Part shown: piece after piece, positions 1-15,799 of the stretch
Layout of the letters: the number at the start of each line of letters is the position of its first letter
Numbering within the stretch: position 1 is the stretch's first letter
Assembly: GCF_004664715.2 (NCBI RefSeq)
Contig: NC_051063.1
Coordinates: forward strand, 67,193,018-67,257,017
Length of the DNA stretch: 64,000 nt
DNA from: Peromyscus leucopus
Taxonomy: Eukaryota > Chordata > Mammalia > Rodentia > Cricetidae
Direction of reading: 5' to 3'
The notes under the pieces: generated by a model
Seen by the model: only the letters and a program-made list of their open reading frames with translations
The model's database searches: none
Told to the model about the DNA's origin: nothing
Translations under genes and position numbers: made by a program

Positions 1-1600
1 GCGCTGTTTGTCAAACTTGGTCGCCTCTGCAGGAGGCGCCTGCACATTTTCACTCAGAATTCTTCTGTACCCGGGGTCGGGATTCAGCTATGCAGAATAA
101 ATATTGTGGGAGGAGGCGGCACAGAAAACAGGAGCCCACCCTTAAGTTTTTGCTTTTTTTCTCACGAACCCCACCGGGCCTCCCGCCTTCTAGAGCCTGG
201 GAGAGATGCAGGTTGTTGCGCCCCCCATGTGCCAGGTACTAGATGCGCAGTTATTTGCCTTCAAGGGCAGGTGGGGTGCACCGCCTGGCCTGAGTTCCAA
301 GTGCCAAAGGTCCACTGGCTTGCATTTTTTCTTGGAGAGAGGCGAAGGAATATTCTCTGATCCCAGAAAGAACGGAACCTGGGCCAGCTTCCCTTGCTGT
401 CCAGTTAAACAGATTCCAATGGCCGTGTACGGAGCTCTTACTTGTCTTCTTCCTCTATTTACCTGCCAAAGTGACCCTGTGCCATAAGGTAGAACTCAGG
501 CCGCGGTTAGGGGCCGCGCCGCCGAGCCTCCCTGAGGTCGGTCAGCGTGAGCCAGCGCGTGGCAGTTCCATCCTGTCGACAGTGCAAGAAATCTTGGTGC
601 TCTGCTTCCAACCTTTCTGGCCTCCAAACACCCCCCCCCCCCCCCGCACAGTGCCAGCCGTGCTCTCCCTTTGGAGTTCTTTACAAGACTCTACCTGTGA
701 TGAGCTCCTGACCCCCCCCCCCAGATTGGAGAAAGGCTGGAGGCCTAGAGACCCAAACAGTCTGAGCTTGGCCCCGGGGCACCTAGGATATGGGGTTGGG
801 CAGCTCCTGAAACTCAGCCTTGGTGGCGTGGACACAAAACCGCGGGAATTTGGCTCATTGCTCCTCACCCTGTCAAAAAACAGAAGCCTCCAATGACATA
901 ACCAGGTAGCTTGGGCCTGTGGCCCTGCGCCTGCTGAGGGTGCAGCTCCCATTGGAGCTTGTGTACCCTCTGATACTTCAAGGCTTTCTGCTTCGAGGAA
1001 TTTCTGGCTGGGACTGGCCGGAAGTGGAATTACTACTTTTGGAAGGATGGTTGGGAGCTTGGTGGGTGCCCTGGGCTGCGAATCTAGCAAGAAAGGGTAC
1101 AGACAGGGTGCCCTGGACAACGGGTAGGTGCTGCTTCTGCGGCACCTGATGCCCTGTCTCCCCAGTGCCCCGGGATACAATTTGGTGAAAAATTCAAGGG
1201 GTTGGATCAGAGGCCAGAACCAGGCCAGGCCTCCCCCTTTCCAGGCCCTGCTCCACTCCGAAGTGAGGGCAGAGAATGGAGTGGTATGGGAGGTGTCTTC
1301 CTGGCGCACACTGCGTCGTAGGTGGGCAGGGGACGAGGACCTAGTGGTGCGCAGCGGCTAGGACACTCAGCACCAAGTGGGCATGGATGCAGGTCCTGAG
1401 AGATTGGAGGACCATCCTCCAGATTTCAGGTGATGCCCAAAGACAGTGGCTCAAGGGCTGCCTTTCACGCGGCACCCGGAGTCGGGCTCTAGGCCGATGA
1501 GCGCTGTCTCTTTAAGGTCACTGCCTGCTCCGGCACGACGTAGGGAGGACAGCTGGGCACTGGCCATCTGACTGACTCCGGCTTGACATCTGGGAGCCCA
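1..1600. other. Upstream intergenic DNA, no gene recognised
   Basis: Moderately GC-rich single-copy DNA with no transposon that I recognise. It contains two homopolymeric C runs (631-645, 15 C; 712-722, 11 C). A 255-codon open frame on the minus strand (542-1309) has no recognisable domain and owes part of its openness to these runs. I assign no function. Confidence 0.5.
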
Positions 1601-1634
1601 CTGGTGTGTGGCACGCGAAGCGCTTGATGCTGCT

Positions 1635-1746
1635 ATTTAAATGCAAATGTGAGGGGGCTCATTGAAGCCTCTCCCCGTAAATCCGCACAAAAGGAATACT
1701 TCCCACCCTCCAAGGAGGCGGCGGCGGCGGCGGCGGCAGCGGCAGC
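1635..1746. promoter_or_regulatory. Octamer motif and GGC triplet repeat upstream of Ebf3
   Basis: TATTTAAATGCAAATG at 1635-1650 joins an AT-rich TATTTAA box to a perfect POU octamer ATGCAAAT (1641-1648). About 70 bp downstream is a (GGC)n run (about 1717-1746), interrupted by AGC near its end. The octamer binds Oct/POU proteins. That it acts on Ebf3, 3.5 kb away, is inference. Confidence 0.35.
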
Positions 1747-2010
1747 TCTAGGGCCACCCGTGCAAATCGCGTTGGGCGCGGGGCCCGGAGTGATCGCTGC
1801 TGCAACCCCGGCCCGCAGGGCCTACGGTAAAGGTCCGGTCCTTCCCACCCGGGTCCCGGGACGCCCGTCTGACTCTTAGGTGCTACCTAGGAGAATGGGT
1901 TAGGTCACTGGCCGGCGCAGGTTGGCGCAACTTCCAAAGTACTAGTCAGTTCTCTCCGTATTCCCCTCTTGGATTCTGGCTGCCTAGCTCTCCTAAAAAG
2001 AGCGAGGCGT

Positions 2011-2020
2011 GGGGCGGGGC
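2011..2020. promoter_or_regulatory. Sp1-type GC box
   Basis: GGGGCGGGGC is a perfect Sp1/KLF GC box inside a moderately CpG-rich stretch upstream of the gene. No start site is evident next to it. Confidence 0.35.
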
Positions 2021-2229
2021 TCCTGAGGGAGGTGCTCCCAGCACCTTGGAAAGCTCTAGGGATTTTGACCGGCAGCCCCTCCCCCACCGTCTGCCTTTAG
2101 GTGCTCAGTCCCTCGCTGCTCATCAAATCGAAAATCTGGGGGTGGCACGGGGTGGGGGCTGCCCACCCAGGCTCCACTGCAGCAGGCTAGGGTGGAGACC
2201 CTGCCTGGACGGCGGGACCTTGTGCTCAC

Positions 2230-3400
2230 AGCTCAGAGCCAGCCGTAGAGTGACAAAAAAGATAAAGTTGGTGAATGATAAAGACCGTATTTTCCACGCT
2301 TTGGGTGCGCGACCAGATGATGTAGAAAATGAGCTGAAATGGATTCAGCCTCCGAGCCTGTTGTGAGACAGCTGATTCCCCCATTTCGGGCCAGATGGCT
2401 GCCGAACACAGATTTGCATTCATTTTCGCTTAATATCGTCCAAAATAGCGGGGCAGCTGCATTTGTTGTCAAAAAGGTTTAAAACCCCCTTTCTTTCTGG
2501 GGCAGGATCGTTACCTTATGTGATGGGCTTATGGAACTTTTTCTCCCCCTCTTTAGTCAACAGTATCAGATTTAGAAGGATTTGTTTTTAAACCTTCTAA
2601 TTTGGTAATCAGATTTAAATCGCCTTGGCGCGTGTAATCTGAATTAAAGATACTGTAAATGATTTTAAGCATGACACTTGCCTTAGCGCAAGGACGGGCA
2701 CCTACAGCCCAGGCTGGACACTTTAGGAAGTGTGGTACAAAGCAAGTATTGTATTCCTTTCCCAACTTCATCTCTGCCTAAAAAGGCACTTAGCATATTC
2801 TGTCATTGATGCTGGCCTTGTCGATCACCCTGTGTGAGCCCCCAAGCCTTGGAACACACAGAGACAAAGCGTCTCTCAACCTCACCCTCCACCCATGGCC
2901 AACTTTATTCTGTGTTGTCTTTCCAGGAGAAAAGTGTTGCCTCTTGCATGGGGGTCTGCTGTGAGTGGAAAACGCCGGGCTTATTAGGAATACAGAAATT
3001 TTCTTTTAATTTATCGTGAGGAGTTTCCATACACTTTGATTTAAGGTTATTAACATTCTATAGACAGTGGCATTTTTAATATGTGGCGATCGCTTCTAAA
3101 GACTAATCTCATTACCCTCAAATAGTCATAAAATATGATTTTATTATACTTACGTATTTAATTAGACGGCCGGCCCCGTAATGGATTTTGAGATGGGACT
3201 GGCGCAACAGCTTTGATAATTCACTTATCTTTGGCAATAGTCATTAACCCCCAACACCAGCAAAATAGATTGCTTTCCAGCACATCCTTTCTCTCACCCC
3301 TTCCAAGTAGCGTGTAGGGGCTCCCCAGATAACGTAAATCGGACTTCGATTTTCCCGATTAATTAAAATATTAACGTACACACGCCACCAATTCACAAAA
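2230..3400. promoter_or_regulatory. Candidate upstream regulatory block, AT-rich with homeodomain and E-box motifs
   Basis: This stretch departs from its GC-rich flanks, is free of recognisable repeats, and is dense in TAATT/ATTA cores (for example near 3155-3170 and 3356-3372) and E-boxes (CAGATGGCTG near 2392). The look is that of vertebrate conserved noncoding DNA near developmental genes. Conservation was not tested, so the call is inference from composition. Confidence 0.35.
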
Positions 3401-4560
3401 AAGGAAGAGCTACCCCAGGCCCGGCGGGAAGAGGCTGCCCTGCGACACTTTGAGCCCAGAAACCTTTTCTTTTTCTTCTTCTCCTTTTAAAACCAGAAGG
3501 GCCTTATTTCTCGTGGCAGGAAAGAGCCTGGGACATCTCCAGGTCGTCCCCTGGGCTTCTGTCCCGCGTCGCACAGATCTCCTTTGGGCGGGCCGGGCGC
3601 CTGGGAACCAAATCAGGGCCGCTGCGGGATTCCCAGCTGCCCTCCCGGTTCCTCGAAACCAGGTCGGGGAGCCGCACGGAGCGCGCTCACCCAGGCCGGG
3701 CAGCGCAGAGGGCAGGGTCCCTGGCGCCCACGGCATCTGCTCTGCTTTTCAGGCGGTTGGAGCTGGGAGTTCTGGCCACCTCTCGGTGCGCGTAACAGGC
3801 TGGACACCAGCTCCAGGTCGCCGGAGAGGCTGAGCGCTCTTTCCGTCGGCCCAGAGAGGGCCCAGCCTTCTTTGTCAATGCCGCGCCCAAGGACAGGCCA
3901 GGGGCCTGAAACTCCTATGGCCATCGGAGGGAGAGGGGACATCTGAAGAAACCTGTCTCCGACGTGGACCCCGGCCCCACAATCAGCAGGCTCTGCCTGG
4001 GTAGAAAGCATGGGGCACCCAGCGGGGCTCAGATGTGGGCACACCGGCCCAGCAGCAGCCTTAGGTCTGCCTAGAAATCGAACTGAGCTGCGCCTCTTGC
4101 CCTGGTGGCGGCGGGGTGTGTGCAGCCACAGGAGGGGGGACTAGGCACCCTCTTCCCCTAGTCCGTTTTTGTCCCTCCCTCCTCTGGAATCCCCTCCCGC
4201 GCTCCCTTCCAGCCTCTTCCTGCTGTTCCCTTTGGGACGCCCCAGGGCCAGTGCTGCCCTGGCATTTATTGTATGCATGTGGGCGACTTGGGGCGCTCCT
4301 CCTCCGGCCCACGGTGTTTTGACTGTGTGGCAGGTCTTGTGGGCAGGTATAACGGGCCAAGCAGCACTTATGCACTGGCTGCGATCGTTTCTTTGCGAGA
4401 TTTATTTGGGCGGGAGGTAACTTCCTCGGCTGCGGCTGGGCTCGAAGAGCCGTGGCGCGTGGCCGGGGGCGGTGGCGGCGCTCGGTGGCGCTCGGCGGCG
4501 GCGAGGCTCGCGGGGCTCGCGGGGCTCGGGCCGGCTCGCGGCGCCGTCAGGCAGTCAGTC
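3400..4560. other. GC-rich distal promoter flank of Ebf3
   Basis: CpG-bearing DNA leading into the promoter island. It contains no recognised exon or repeat. Long open frames on both strands here are products of high GC content. The last 130 bp grade into almost pure GC with GGC/CGG runs (4460-4600). Confidence 0.45.
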
Positions 4561-4599
4561 GGCGAGCGCGGCGGCGGCGGCGGCGAGGGGCGCGGCGAG

Positions 4600-4720
4600 G
4601 GGCGGCCGCTCCCATATATGGCGCAGGCGCCGCCCCCCGACGTCACCCTCTGACAGCGCCGCTCCCGGGGGCTTCGAGTTTTGGCTCCCGGGAAAGGGTC
4701 CATTCCTCGGGGAGAGAGGG
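4600..4720 (+). promoter_or_regulatory. Ebf3: Ebf3 core promoter candidate: CArG/TATATA box and ACGTCA half-CRE in CpG island
   Basis: CCATATATGG at 4612-4621 is a perfect, palindromic CArG box (CC(A/T)6GG, the SRF site) that also contains a TATATA element. Eighteen bases downstream, ACGTCA at 4640-4645 is a CREB/ATF half-site. If TATATA acts as a TATA box, transcription would start near 4645-4655, giving a leader of about 565 bases. Further on, ATTCCTCGGGGAGA (4702-4715) resembles the EBF site ATTCCCNNGGGAAT with one change in the core. Motifs are seen directly; use by the cell is inferred. Confidence 0.5.
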
Positions 4721-5216
4721 CTGAGTTTTGTGCGCCTCCGTCCGCTGCGCGCGCCGCTCCAGGCCCCGCCGCGCCCCGCCTGCGCCCGGGACTGCGCCGC
4801 GGCACTCACTGCCCCGTTTATTTGTCTTTGGAGCAGGCGGGCCGCGCCAGAAGCGGGCGATCCCGCAGTGTCCTGCAGCCGCGGACGCCGCCTGGCTAGG
4901 ATGACACCACGTTGAGCGCGTCTGCAAACAACAACAACAACAAGCGCCGCCGCGGCCACCGCGTCCACCGCGCCCTGCTCCTCCGAAGCGCCGCGCCGCC
5001 GCCGGTGCAGCCCGCCCGCGTCTCCGGCCGTCCGCAGCGCCCGGCCGCCGGTGTATGCCGCGCCTGCCCGGGACGGGCTGAAGCCGGCGGCGGGCCGCAC
5101 CGCAGGCGCCGAGCAGGGCCAGGGCGGCCAGGGCAGCCTCCTGCCGCCGAGCCCCGAGCGCCGCCGACCGCGGACGCGCTTTCGGCCGGGAGTCGCGGCC
5201 GCCGCCAGCAGTGTTC
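4650..5216 (+). other. Ebf3: Ebf3 5' untranslated leader (start approximate) with (AAC)n tract and two short uORFs
   Basis: Extremely GC-rich sequence up to the ATG at 5217, interrupted by a short (AAC)n run (4926-4943). Two upstream ATG frames end within the leader: 4901-4915 (M-T-P-R-stop, purine at -3) and 5055-5081 (eight codons, then TGA). The 5' border depends on an unmapped start site, so either uORF could be excluded if transcription starts later. Confidence 0.5.
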
Positions 5217-5350
5217 ATGTTTGGGATTCAGGAGAATATTCCGCGCGGGGGGACGACCATGAAGGAGGAGCCGCTGGGCAGCGGCATGAACCCGGTGCGC
5301 TCGTGGATGCACACGGCGGGCGTGGTGGACGCCAACACGGCCGCCCAGAG
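5217..5350 (+). CDS. Ebf3: EBF3 coding exon 1 (residues 1-44 plus two bases of Ser45)
   Basis: The ATG at 5217 opens [12 protein letters not shown] and is followed by [23 protein letters not shown]1 instead has ESIQRSGSS and NAVRTWMQGAG at these places, so the paralogue is EBF3. A GTG two codons upstream (5211) is in frame, but the ATG matches the family start. The exon ends CAG AG before the donor GTACGT at 5351. This segment is the mostly flexible N-terminal arm ahead of the DNA-binding domain, which begins near the end of the exon. The exon is GC-rich and lies in the promoter CpG island. Exon phase is 2 and the Ser45 codon is split with exon 2. Confidence 0.97.
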
Positions 5351-5455
5351 GTACGTACCGGCCGCCCCCGCGCGCCCTGGCCCCGGCCCGGCCCGGCCCC
5401 CTCCTCCGGCCAGCGCCGCGCTGCTCACCGGGCCGCTGTCCCTTTCCTCCTGCAG
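5351..5455 (+). other. Ebf3: Ebf3 intron 1 (105 bp, in-frame and open)
   Basis: Donor GTACGT and acceptor CCTGCAG bound a very short GC-rich intron. Its length is divisible by three and it has no stop in the coding frame, so retention would add 35 residues rich in Pro and Ala between Gln44 and Ser45 without disturbing the protein downstream. This is near the lower size limit for mammalian introns. Confidence 0.9.
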
Positions 5456-5612
5456 CGGCGTGGGGCTGGCGCGGGCGCACTTCGAGAAGCAGCCGCCTTC
5501 CAACCTCCGGAAATCCAATTTCTTCCACTTCGTGCTGGCGCTCTACGACAGGCAGGGGCAGCCGGTGGAGATCGAAAGGACCGCTTTTGTGGACTTTGTG
5601 GAGAAAGAGAAA
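5456..5612 (+). CDS. Ebf3: EBF3 coding exon 2 (Ser45-Lys97), start of DNA-binding domain
   Basis: The exon follows a TCCTGCAG acceptor and ends GAGAAA before the donor GTAAGT (5613). It encodes [12 protein letters not shown], then [20 protein letters not shown] and [21 protein letters not shown], nearly identical in all vertebrate EBF proteins. EBF1 reads FVGFVEKEKEAN where this reads [12 protein letters not shown], again marking EBF3. The segment forms the first part of the pseudo-immunoglobulin DNA-binding domain. Arg63 falls here and is a DNA-contacting residue in EBF1 structures; Asn66 is a reported human EBF3 missense site (N66D). Exon length is 157 bp and it ends in phase 0. Confidence 0.97.
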
Positions 5613-6755
<1,143 letters not shown>

Positions 6756-6811
6756 GCGTCAGAACAGAGCAAGATCTCTATGTCCGCCTCATAGATTCAA
6801 TGACCAAGCAG
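6756..6811 (+). CDS. Ebf3: EBF3 coding exon 4 (Gly119-Gln137)
   Basis: The exon follows a long pyrimidine tract and CCACAG acceptor, and ends at CAG before the donor GTGAGA (6812). It encodes GVRTEQDLYVRLIDSMTKQ. EBF1 has GIRTEQDFYVRLIDSMTKQ, so Val120 and Leu126 agree with EBF3. The length of 56 bp with the preceding 64 bp gives exactly 40 codons, returning to phase 0. It is a core strand region of the DNA-binding domain. This exon is too short to be seen as an isolated open frame; it was placed by homology and splice signals. Confidence 0.96.
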
Positions 6812-6939
6812 GTGAGAAAGTTTACGCCTCTGTATTCATTGTTTTTCCCTTACTGCTGAGCTGGGGTTGTCCTGGGGCTGAGAGAGCAGACTGACAAATG
6901 GATCTCCTGTATTTGTTTTTCATTTCGCTTCCTTGACAT

Positions 6940-7110
6940 GCTAATGAGAATTCCATATTTATTGGAATAAATGGAGCGGTTGCTACAATAGTTTATGCTG
7001 TCATTAAAACAGGACATATATGCTTTATTAAATGACTTGCGATTGGAATCAAACTCTGTCTTAATTAATTATGGTAATTAATATTTGACAGAAAAATTTC
7101 AAGACCCCCT
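6940..7110. promoter_or_regulatory. Ebf3: Candidate enhancer in intron 4 with clustered TAATTA and flanking TGACAG/CTGTC sites
   Basis: TTAATTAATTA (7061-7071) and TAATTAAT (7075-7082) give several overlapping homeodomain cores. They are bracketed by inverted CTGTC (7056-7060) and GACAG (7087-7091), which are MEIS/TGIF-type TGACAG cores. CATGCTAATGAG lies upstream. Motif content is seen; enhancer activity is inferred. Confidence 0.4.
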
Positions 7111-8499
7111 TGTTTATTTTTAAACGTTTCTTTCTCTGCTTGGAGTGATTTCATTGATCCCTCCCCCCTGCAAAGACAGCTAACCCTATCCCAAAGCTCA
7201 TCGAGTTAAGCTCGATTAGTTATTTTCCCTCCTCCTTTCTAGTGTCATGGTCTAGTAACACGAGACGTGTATTTGGATTTAAAAGTTAAATGTGCTGGGG
7301 TGAAAAGTCACCTTGTTCTCCTCTAGTCCATCTTCACCTCTCAGCCCCCCATCTCCATAATTCAGAGTCTGAGCTCCAGGGGTCACCGAAACCCATCCAC
7401 AGCTCTGCTCTCTCTCCCACCCTCTGTCATACCTTGTAAATAACATAATTACAAGCAGTTCCTTATTAAATTATTTAACCTGTCTTGGTCAACTTTTCTG
7501 ATGATAACTATTGGCTATCAGTAATGTGATTAACTGCAGAAAAGCGCCTCATTGCTTTTGGACGGTCTTCAGTCTCTGGCTGCTAATGTTGTGCTGGGTG
7601 ATGTGTTATTGTTTTAAGGATGTTGTTTCTACTTTCTTAAAATAGAATGTTGGGTGTATGTATATAGAATTCCTAAATTAAACACACCCTGCACTGATTC
7701 CTTTAGAAGTTAGAATAGACTTGTAAGTTGCACTTCACACTTGAAATGAAAGTAGCCTTTTCATTTTTGATGCTAACTTTCACAATTGTGAACCAGTTGG
7801 GAAAGAACCCTCCTCCAAGCTTCCTGCAGTCTGGCACACATGCGTCCCATTCTCTGAGCACAATTTGCACATTTTATTTCTCTTTGAAAAAGTTTGTCCT
7901 TACCTAGGCAGCCAGAGCATGAGGTTTTAATGTCTGCAGCCACAGAGCTGTGTGGTTTTTCTCCTGGAGCAAAGATCTGGCAGGTAAACCTGTTTTTCTG
8001 ACACAGACTGTGGTGTGCCCTTTTGCCAGCCTTGCACTGATTCACAGAAGCTCTGGAACTCGGCTGCTGTTTGTCAGGCGCCTTTTATTTCCTTTGTATG
8101 TCGGGCAGAAGGTTTTGCGAATCGCTGTAGTCTAATTAGGAGGGTTTTGCAGGCGCTGCTAAGTTTCTGTGCCTCACGGACGGGAGAAGCAGGAGGCTTC
8201 GTTTAAAGTGCACTTTTATTGTTCATTTCGCCTAGTCTTTGCAGTGTACACGGTGCAGAAAATACAGGCATTTAATCTCCTCACTGACGGGGATAGGGGA
8301 AAAAGTAAAGAAATAGCCCAGTAACTGATCAAAGAGTCAATGGCGCTGAACCGACAGTTTATGGATTTCTGTTTGTGCTACAAAATAAAAAATAAATCAA
8401 ATATAAATACGGGGATCATCGGAGGACAAGCCATTCTTTCAGAAGTACTGGTGTGGCCAAGGCCGCTAGCCCAGCAGCCCCAGGCTGTTCGTTGGCCTG

Positions 8500-9330
8500 T
8501 GGTGACTCCCATCACTTCTGTGGTTCGGAGCGGGCCGAGCTCCAGGCCGCGGACCGAGGCTGGCGGAGACTGATCCCTCTTCCCAGGAAGCCAGTCCTGG
8601 ACGCCTAGCAGAAAGGGCTTTGTCCGCCTGGAAGTGCAGGAAAGTGCCGGAGGAGGTTGGAAGTAATTTCCAGCGGTGGGGGGGCGGGAACTGGCGAGAG
8701 GGCAGCCCTCCCCCTTGGAGGAATTTTCTGCCCGGAACCTGCGGCTAGCGGCCCCCGCCTCCCGCCCCTCCCCCAGTGGCCTTTTCTCCTCTCCTTTGGG
8801 CGAGGCGGGCGGCGGCGAGGGCGGCTGAGCCGCGGCTCCCGGCGGTGGAGCAGGGCTGGGCGCCGGCGTGAGCGCACCTAGGGCTTCGCACCATCTGGCG
8901 GAGCCTCTGCTCAAAACCCACCCGAGCGTGCGCGCAGACACTGCCTTTTTACCCGAGAAAAATCATTGTTAGCACTTTGAAAATAAACACCAGATTGGCC
9001 ATTAGCACTTTCTTCCCAAATATCATCGGGCGAGGAGCACGTGGCCGCGCGGGCAGGGGCGCCCCGGGCCCGGGCCCTCCTGCGGGCCAACGGCTCCCCG
9101 GCGTGGTGCGAACACGTGCGGCCGCTGTGCACGACTTCCCGCTGGTCGGGGACACCGAGCCACGCAGCCCAAGCCGCCGCCGGCCTCCGCTCGGGCTCCG
9201 GGCGGCGGCGCGGGGTGGGGTAGGGGGAGGCGCGGGCAGGGCTCAGGGCTGGAGGCTGGGTCCCGGCCCGAGCAGCACCTTAAGGCTCCCGCGCCTTGCG
9301 ACCTCTTGGCATCTGTAGTCTCATCATACT
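8500..9330. promoter_or_regulatory. Ebf3: Internal CpG-rich block in intron 4
   Basis: Dense CpG and GC boxes are visible, especially 8740-8870 and 9020-9235, separated from the promoter island by about 2.5 kb of AT-rich intron. Intragenic CpG islands in developmental genes are often Polycomb targets or alternative promoters. No alternative first exon can be proved from the sequence. Confidence 0.45.
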
Positions 9331-9563
9331 GCGATCGGCTTCCTCCGACAGAGCTATCCTGACTTAGTGTAGACAATGGCCAGAGGATCCCGCCAGGCTG
9401 CGGTGGCCCAGACACCAGGAGCCGGGTGGGAGTCCGCGCGCCCTTGCAGGCTGCGCCCTGGTCTTGGCAGGCCCTGCCTCGCCCTTCCCGCAGCCCTCCG
9501 GAGCCCAGGCCCAGCGTGCGCCCGTGGGAAGAGCTGGGCGAGCGGGCGGTGAGAGGCCTCTGA

Positions 9564-14638
<5,075 letters not shown>

Positions 14639-14686
<48 letters not shown>
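14639..14686 (+). repeat. (AC)24 microsatellite
   Basis: Uninterrupted AC dinucleotide repeat of 48 bases. Such a pure tract is likely to be polymorphic in length. Confidence 0.97.
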
Positions 14687-14688
<2 letters not shown>

Positions 14689-15780
14689 CCATGCACAGCC
14701 AAGGCACCTCACATATGCAAGTGCGTGTATGCAAATGCGTACACATTCACATATACATGCATGAATTTTTATGGTATTGCTGAGGAGGAAGGGAGTATTA
14801 TTTTCCTCATGAAATAATGTTTTCTGGGAAAACACAAAAGCAGATGGTCTTCATTAGGAACACCCATTGTCCACATATCCCAAATATGAGCAGATAAATC
14901 TCTCCTGTTTCACCCGTACATTCCAAGGGCTGCAAGTGATTACAGGATGTCGGCGTAGCTGCTAAACCAAAACCACACTTGGGCTCACATTATTCGCCTG
15001 TGCCATCCGGGTCTGTTTCCTCAGGAGCTCTGGAAATGCCTGGGGAAGGCACATCACTTTACCCTCCCCTTCCTCACTCAGCTTGGGGAGCGCTGAGGCA
15101 CAGGGTCCAACTGTTGCAGCCTGTGGAGGACTCGGGAGCAGGGCAATGCGGCTGCCCACTTGGGCTGGCTGCACACCATGGGCTGTGTGCAACTGAGAGC
15201 ATGCTCTGCGGGGCGGTTCCAGATGGCACTGTCTCTGGCGTCCTGCTCGCTGGCATCTCTGCAGCAGGCAGTGCCCCCTCCCCAATAAATCTGGCATTAG
15301 TCTATAGAGTTTGGGAGACTTATCATTCCAAGTCTGTCCTACTTTCCTGTCTGGGAGCCAGACATCTGTTTATCCTATTTTCTTTCATACAGAGTTTGGA
15401 ATGGCTGTAGTTTTTCTTTTTTTTGGGGGGGGGTGCATGAAGTTTTGTCATATTTAACAGCTGTTACAGAATTTCAGCCCTGTGGGCTCTGAAAATACTT
15501 TTCAGCTGACCTCAGATTTTTATACATAATTGACATTGGGTTGTAGAAAAACATTATTTGCTTAACCTCTCATTGTCTGCGATTTCACACCGTCTCTGGT
15601 CCGAGGGTGTAAGTACCAGAGATTTTTAGCTCTGTGCTTCCTCTCAGCCCTCCCTCCAAAGCCTTGCTTTGATTCATTTGTGTGTTTTAAGTTTACACCT
15701 TTAAAGTGATTGCAGAACGGTAGTCCAAAAGGACTGGAGGTTTTCTCTTTCTTTTTTCCTTCCCTTCTCTCTCTCTCTTC
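14687..15780 (+). other. Intron 6 segment, no gene or transposon seen
   Basis: Single-copy DNA with average composition. It contains a 10-base G run near 15,425 and a polypyrimidine stretch at 15,744-15,794. Confidence 0.45.
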
Positions 15781-15799
15781 TCTCTCCTTTTTTTAGTCA

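Noticed and set aside
542..1309. 255-codon open frame on the minus strand upstream of Ebf3
   Set aside because: No recognisable domain, runs through homopolymeric C tracts, and composition is like its noncoding flanks.
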